A DNA stretch of 19,223 nucleotides. Origin: an uncultured Sediminicola sp. GTDB taxonomy: Bacteria > Bacteroidota > Bacteroidia > Flavobacteriales > Flavobacteriaceae. The notes under the pieces are model-generated. The model saw only the letters and a program-made list of their open reading frames with translations, ran no database searches and was not told where the DNA came from. Of this stretch, positions 15,917-19,223 are shown in pieces; the stretch's first letter is position 1; each line of letters begins with the position of its first letter. The stretch is from contig CALHVB010000162.1 in assembly GCA_938039345.1 (NCBI GenBank), positions 1 to 19,223 of the forward strand, in the 5' to 3' direction. Both the position numbers and the translations under genes were made by a program.

Positions 15917-15945
15917 ACATAATTAATTAAAATAGTATAATATAG

Positions 15946-15953
15946 TATCTTTG
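15946..15953 (+). promoter_or_regulatory. Predicted -7 box for the 2TM-folA transcript
   Basis: TATCTTTG is an exact TAnnTTTG match, identical to that of etfB, 21 bases before the ATG at 15975. A TTA rather than TTG stands about 20 bases upstream, so the -33 element is weak. Its position shows that TTG at 15951 cannot be the gene start. Confidence 0.5.
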
Positions 15954-15974
15954 TTTGTAAAGTTACTTATTGCT

Positions 15975-16364
15975 ATGTTTTTTAAAGATAAAAAAGAAAC
16001 TAAAATTGATACTGAACAGCACGAGCTATTAGAACACGCCCAAAATAGAATTACACAAAAAAAGAGAGTATACAGTCACTTTGTTATTTTTTTAATTGGT
16101 AGCGTATTTCTTATTTTAATTAATAAAATTTTAAAATTTCAAGACCAATATAATTGGTTTATCTGGGCTATAACTCTATGGGCTTTTTTATTTGTTATAC
16201 ATGCTTTTAATGTATTAATAACTCAGAAATTTATGGGTAAAGATTGGGAGCGTAAACAACGAGAAAAATTAGTTCTAAAACAAAAACAACGCATTAGTGA
16301 AATGCAAAAAGAAATAGAAACAGATTTCCCTACTACAATCATTAATAAAAAAAAAGAAGATTGA
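15975..16364 (+). CDS. 2TM-domain membrane protein
   Basis: The 129-residue protein matches the 2TM domain family: a basic helix (HAQNRITQKKRVYSH, about 21-35), two membrane segments (about 34-52 and 61-79) joined by a short polar turn with WFIW, then FMGKDWERKQREKLV, the conserved GKDWE motif followed by a charged helix. Both ends should face the cytoplasm. The family is often fused to or found next to histidine kinases in Bacteroidota, but its own function is unknown. An in-frame TTG at 15951 lies within the predicted -7 box, so ATG 15975 is used. Its TGA stop overlaps the TTG start of folA (TTGA), which indicates translational coupling. No functional link with folate metabolism is evident beyond the shared transcript. 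Confidence 0.82.
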   Translation: MFFKDKKETKIDTEQHELLEHAQNRITQKKRVYSHFVIFLIGSVFLILINKILKFQDQYNWFIWAITLWAFLFVIHAFNVLITQKFMGKDWERKQREKLVLKQKQRISEMQKEIETDFPTTIINKKKED

Positions 16365-16864
16365 ATACCATTACATTAATTGCTGCTGCTGCTGAGAATA
16401 ATGCTTTAGGAAAGGATAATGATTTACTATGGCATCTACCAGACGATTTTAAACGTTTTAAAAAACTAACTACAGGTCATAAAATTATTATGGGGAGAAA
16501 AACTTTTGAAAGCTTCCCTAAACCACTCCCTAATAGAACACATATAATTATAACAAGAGATAAAACGTATGCTACAAAATATCCTGATTGTATTATTGTC
16601 TATTCCTTAGAAGAAGCACTAAAACTGTGTAAAAACGATAACACAACTTACATTATTGGTGGCGGGCAAATTTATTCTTTAGCAATGCAGTATGCTAATA
16701 AAATTGAGCTTACACGTGTACATGAAAGTTTTGATGCTGATACTTTTTTTCCTTTAATCGATGTAAACAAATGGAACTTAGCTACTGAAGAATATCACCC
16801 AAAAGACGAAAAGCATAAATACGACTTCACCTATTTAACCTATGTAAAAACTTATTTTTTTTAA
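16361..16864 (+). CDS. folA: Dihydrofolate reductase
   Basis: DHFR reduces dihydrofolate to tetrahydrofolate with NADPH and thus recycles the product of ThyA. The 167-residue product shows ITLIAAAAENNALGKDNDLLWHLPDDFKRFK with Trp24 and the substrate-protonating Asp29 (E. coli Trp22, Asp27), the NADPH-binding IIMGRKTFES (42-51) and IIITRD, and YIIGGGQIY (97-105). The start is TTG at 16361: an in-frame stop lies five codons upstream and the next in-frame ATG is in the NADPH loop, so no alternative start would preserve the family N-terminus. The TTG overlaps the TGA of the 2TM gene. The stop shares TTAA with murI on the other strand. Trimethoprim-sensitive type chromosomal DHFR is expected. Length and motifs are normal. 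Confidence 0.95.
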   Translation: MNTITLIAAAAENNALGKDNDLLWHLPDDFKRFKKLTTGHKIIMGRKTFESFPKPLPNRTHIIITRDKTYATKYPDCIIVYSLEEALKLCKNDNTTYIIGGGQIYSLAMQYANKIELTRVHESFDADTFFPLIDVNKWNLATEEYHPKDEKHKYDFTYLTYVKTYFF

Positions 16865-17649
16865 AAATCTAAGTAATCTATTTTTATAGGTATAGAAACA
16901 TTTGCTAAAAAATCGTTTAGAATTTTAGCATCTGCATTTGTATAAAACTGATGACTAGCAATACCTGCTTCTTTATAAAGCAAATCGTTCTTTTTTAATA
17001 TCGCATTTGTTTGCCTTGCTACTGCTTCTCCTGAATCAATAATTTGAACATGAGATGGCAATATTTCTTTTAAAACAGGAATTAAATAAGGGTAATGCGT
17101 ACAACCCAAGACCAAATAATCTATCCCCTCTTGCAACATTGGATTTATAAATTGCTCTAACAACACCCTAGTCTTAGAAGCGTAAATACTCCCTTCTTCT
17201 ATTAACGGAACCAAACCTTTTCCTTCTTGTTCTATAACTTTTATTCCTTCTGCATGGTTTTTAGTGGTACTATGGAACAAATCGCTAGACAATGTGCCTT
17301 TAGTTGCCAACACACCAACAGTTTTTGAGCGCGACATTAATGCTGCTGGTTTAATTGCTGGTTCTATCCCTATAAAAGGTACTTTATAATTCTCTCTCAA
17401 ATAAGTAATGGCATTTGTTGTTGCTGTATTACATGCTACTACAACTAACTTACATCCCTTTTGCAATAACAACTCTGTATTTTTAATACTTAAACTAAGT
17501 ATTTCTTCTTTTGTTTTAGCGCCATAGGGCGCATTTTTACTATCTGCTAAGTAAATAGTACTTTCATTAGGCAAAAGCTGCTGAATCTCTTTCCATATGG
17601 AAGTTCCTCCAATACCAGAATCAAAAACACCTATAGGCCTATTACTCAT
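16861..17649 (-). CDS. murI: Glutamate racemase
   Basis: MurI converts L-glutamate to the D-glutamate used in peptidoglycan. The 262-residue product contains the paired active sites of the Asp/Glu racemase family: FDSGIGG (9-15, Asp10), VVACNTATT with catalytic Cys73, and LGCTHYPYLIP with catalytic Cys183. PYGAKT (41-46) and the FIGIEPAIKPA segment (92-102) also match. No cofactor is needed. The gene is cytoplasmic, begins at ATG 17649 and converges on folA with a 4-base overlap in which both stop codons lie. No terminator is seen between them, so its transcript must run into folA antisense or end by other means. It is separated from the ompH pair upstream by a strong terminator, so it has its own promoter in a gap of about 40 bases, although I see no clean match. 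Confidence 0.95.
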   Translation of the reverse strand: MSNRPIGVFDSGIGGTSIWKEIQQLLPNESTIYLADSKNAPYGAKTKEEILSLSIKNTELLLQKGCKLVVVACNTATTNAITYLRENYKVPFIGIEPAIKPAALMSRSKTVGVLATKGTLSSDLFHSTTKNHAEGIKVIEQEGKGLVPLIEEGSIYASKTRVLLEQFINPMLQEGIDYLVLGCTHYPYLIPVLKEILPSHVQIIDSGEAVARQTNAILKKNDLLYKEAGIASHQFYTNADAKILNDFLANVSIPIKIDYLDF

Positions 17650-17685
17650 TATTATTTAGTAATTTATATACAAATTGCAACTTAC

Positions 17686-17723
17686 TAAAAACAAAAAAGA
17701 CTACCTAAAAAGGCAGTCTTTTT
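17686..17723 (-). terminator. Intrinsic terminator of the ompH pair
   Basis: Arms AAAAAGACTACCT (17694-17706) and AGGCAGTCTTTTT (17711-17723) around AAAA. On the minus strand the one imperfect position is a G-U pair and the stem is followed by TTTTTTGTTTTT; on the plus strand it is an A-C mismatch. It therefore terminates the ompH gene ending at 17746. Confidence 0.88.
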
Positions 17724-17745
17724 GTTATTCTATAAAGTAGTTTTC

Positions 17746-18255
17746 TTAGAATCCTAACTCTTTTTTAACATCTGCTAAAAGGTCTTTTCCTGTAGCTACA
17801 ATTACACCTCCGCCTTGCGTAGCATCTAATACGTAGTTTATTCCTTGAGCAGCAGCTACTTTCTCAATTGCTTTTTTAGCCGTTTCTGTTACAGGACCAA
17901 CTAACTCCACTTGTTTTTTCTGTAATTCTTGTTGTGCCGTTTGTTGCGCTTCTCCAATACTTTTTTCGAAACCAGCTAACTCTGCTTGTCTTTTCTTATT
18001 TTCTTCATCTGACTTAGAAGCTGCTTCATTTTGATACTGAGTAACTTTATTTTGTAATTCTTTTATAGAATTTTCTATATCAGCTCTATATGTTTCTTGT
18101 AGTTTTTGTAATTCAGCTTGTGCATTTTTCATTGCTGGCATCTCAGACAAAAGTTGTTGTACGTTTATATGAGCTACTTTACTTTGTGCATTTACAAAAC
18201 TTGAAGTTGCTACAAACATCACTATCGCCACTACTATTTTCTTTAAGTTTTTCAT
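17746..18255 (-). CDS. OmpH/Skp-family periplasmic chaperone (short)
   Basis: Skp-type chaperones trap unfolded outer-membrane proteins in the periplasm before BamA inserts them. The 169-residue product has a signal peptide (residues 1-23, ending FVNA before QSK), a beta segment KVAHINVQQLLSEMPAM (26-42), a long alpha-helical coiled-coil arm (about 43-120, rich in Q, E, K and A) and the closing strand INYVLDATQGGGVIVATGKDLLADVKKELGF. This strand-arm-strand order and length are typical of OmpH/Skp. It follows a larger paralogue by 82 bases with no terminator between, so both are probably on one transcript ending at 17723. Tandem ompH genes next to the BamA gene are common in Bacteroidota; BamA itself would lie beyond the right edge. 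Confidence 0.9.
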   Translation of the reverse strand: MKNLKKIVVAIVMFVATSSFVNAQSKVAHINVQQLLSEMPAMKNAQAELQKLQETYRADIENSIKELQNKVTQYQNEAASKSDEENKKRQAELAGFEKSIGEAQQTAQQELQKKQVELVGPVTETAKKAIEKVAAAQGINYVLDATQGGGVIVATGKDLLADVKKELGF

Positions 18256-18337
18256 AATTTAAAATTAGTGTTTAATATTAATCAGCAGGATATCTATTTT
18301 TTATTAGTTACAGGCCCTGCAGTACCCATTCGTTAAT

Positions 18338-19135
18338 TTATTTAGTTTCTTTACTACTTTCTTCTTTTTTCTTTTTGGCCGCTCTTTCCTCTAACAACTT
18401 AGCCCTACGCTCTTCGTAAGCCTTTTTGCGTTCTTCTCTTAATTTTAGCTGCTCTGCTCTACGCTCTTCTGCTGTTTTTACTCTCGCAGCTTCTGCCTCT
18501 TTCGCTTTCTTTTGTCTTTCTAAAAGCGCCTCTGTTGGCTCTTTTTCTTCTTCTTCAAAATTTTCTAATCGACTACTTACTCTTTCTTTTTTCTTTTTAG
18601 GAGCGCTTATTTTCCTTGTTCTAGAAATACCTCTTAAAATAAGCTCGCTTATATCGTGCCTTTTTTGAGAATACAACATTACTACATCTGCCGATTTATC
18701 AAAAATAAAATCGTACTTTTTAGCATTTCCTATCTTTTGCACCTCATTAAAAACCTGATCTTGTATAGGCTGTATTAACAAACGCTTTTGAATAACCAAA
18801 TCTCCTTTGGGGCCAAAACGATCTTGTTGATACTGTATCATCTCTTTCTCCAAAATCTGTATTTCTTCTTCCCTTTCCGATATTAATTCATCTGTTAACA
18901 ACACTTTTTCTGCCATTAAATCTTTCTTCATTTGATCAATAACACTCTTTTCTTGTTCTATCTCAGTCTTCCACTTTTGTACTTTATTAGCTAACTGTTC
19001 TGTAGCCTCTCTGTACTCTTCTACATTTTCTAAGATATATTCCATATCTACATATCCTATTCTAACGCCTCGTTGTGCTTGCACACAAACAGAAAACAAT
19101 ACGCTGGTTAGTATTAAAAGAACTTTTGCTTTCAT
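18338..19135 (-). CDS. OmpH/Skp-family protein with long charged C-terminal extension
   Basis: The first 170 residues form a standard OmpH unit: signal peptide (1-20, ending CVQA before QRG), RIGYVDMEYILENVEEY (25-41), a coiled-coil arm (about 42-125) and the returning strand YDFIFDKSADVVMLYSQKRHDISELIL. About 90 further residues follow (from residue 176), almost all Lys, Glu, Arg and Ala, predicted as continuous charged helix. Skp proteins normally stop at about 160-180 residues, so the extension is extra; it may reach the membrane, peptidoglycan or a partner protein. It precedes the shorter paralogue on the same strand and has a good upstream promoter. The extension is encoded in the same composition as the rest, giving no sign of fusion by transfer. 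OmpH assignment is firm; the role of the tail is unknown. Confidence 0.88.
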   Translation of the reverse strand: MKAKVLLILTSVLFSVCVQAQRGVRIGYVDMEYILENVEEYREATEQLANKVQKWKTEIEQEKSVIDQMKKDLMAEKVLLTDELISEREEEIQILEKEMIQYQQDRFGPKGDLVIQKRLLIQPIQDQVFNEVQKIGNAKKYDFIFDKSADVVMLYSQKRHDISELILRGISRTRKISAPKKKKERVSSRLENFEEEEKEPTEALLERQKKAKEAEAARVKTAEERRAEQLKLREERKKAYEERRAKLLEERAAKKKKEESSKETK

Positions 19136-19171
19136 TTTTGCTTTCGTTTATTAGTATAGAAAATATCGTGC

Positions 19172-19201
19172 CAAAGTAATTAAACTATTAAAAACAAGCA
19201 A
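19172..19201 (-). promoter_or_regulatory. Predicted Bacteroidota-type promoter of the ompH pair
   Basis: On the minus strand TTG (19199-19201), a 19-base spacer and TTACTTTG (19172-19179, 7/8 match to TAnnTTTG) give the canonical spacing; transcription would begin near 19165, about 30 bases before the ATG. This allows the ompH genes to be expressed apart from genes further upstream. Confidence 0.5.
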
Positions 19202-19223
19202 ATACTATTATGCTATAATTTCT

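Noticed and set aside
15951..15974. TTG start at 15951 for the 2TM gene
   Set aside because: The TTG is part of the -7 box TATCTTTG, so it would not be transcribed; ATG at 15975 fits the family.
18283..18321. GCAGG / CCTGC pair between the two ompH genes as a terminator
   Set aside because: Only five base pairs over a long loop and no T run; co-transcription is more likely.
1..19223. CRISPR arrays, transposases, integrases, tRNA or rRNA genes, toxin-antitoxin or defence genes
   Set aside because: No regularly spaced repeats, RNA gene signatures or matching proteins are present; every gene longer than 90 codons is accounted for by a housekeeping or known family.

Overview
The window is a gap-poor stretch of core chromosome from a low-GC member of the Bacteroidota, almost certainly family Flavobacteriaceae. 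The reasons are the gliding/type IX secretion lipoprotein GldJ followed by murF, a DUF5686 outer-membrane protein with a carboxypeptidase-regulatory-like domain, tandem OmpH/Skp genes, a bifunctional-nuclease (BFN) protein with a UVR tail, AT-rich intergenic DNA, no obvious Shine-Dalgarno sequences, and promoter boxes of the Bacteroidota type (TAnnTTTG, sometimes with TTG about 16-20 bases upstream).

Layout. 1-2642 (+): 3' part of gldJ, its terminator, then murF. 2671-8115 (-): DUF5686 protein, soluble pyrophosphatase ppa, a terminator, then the K+-dependent membrane pyrophosphatase hppA, which converges on murF across a hairpin that contains the murF stop codon. 8282-9259 (-): pyruvate dehydrogenase E1 beta, divergent from etfB-etfA (9444-11170, +) across a 48-bp near-perfect palindrome. 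11256-14266 (+): BFN nuclease, a CNT-type nucleoside transporter and thyA. 14391-15916 (-): a lone CBM48 (glycogen-binding-like) protein and a class V aminotransferase. 15975-16864 (+): a 2TM-domain protein and folA, which starts at TTG and overlaps the upstream stop. 16861-19135 (-): murI and two ompH-like periplasmic chaperone genes; the window ends just upstream of the second.

How the genes fit together. The nucleoside transporter, ThyA and DHFR belong to thymidylate/folate metabolism (ThyA makes the dihydrofolate that DHFR recycles). MurF and MurI act in peptidoglycan precursor synthesis. Ppa and HppA both hydrolyse pyrophosphate, one releasing the energy as heat and one coupling it to ion pumping. 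The OmpH proteins, DUF5686 protein and GldJ are envelope components. PDH E1 beta and ETF feed central carbon and electron flow.

I see no mobile element, CRISPR array, RNA gene, toxin-antitoxin or defence island, and no clearly novel multi-gene system. No gap between genes exceeds about 190 bases. The most interesting non-coding signals are the palindrome between pdhB and etfB, the terminator embedded in the murF stop, a hairpin with alternative pairings before the BFN gene, a palindrome upstream of the CBM48 gene, and a G8 tract inside hppA. Several gene starts are corrected here (ppa, etfB, the 2TM gene).
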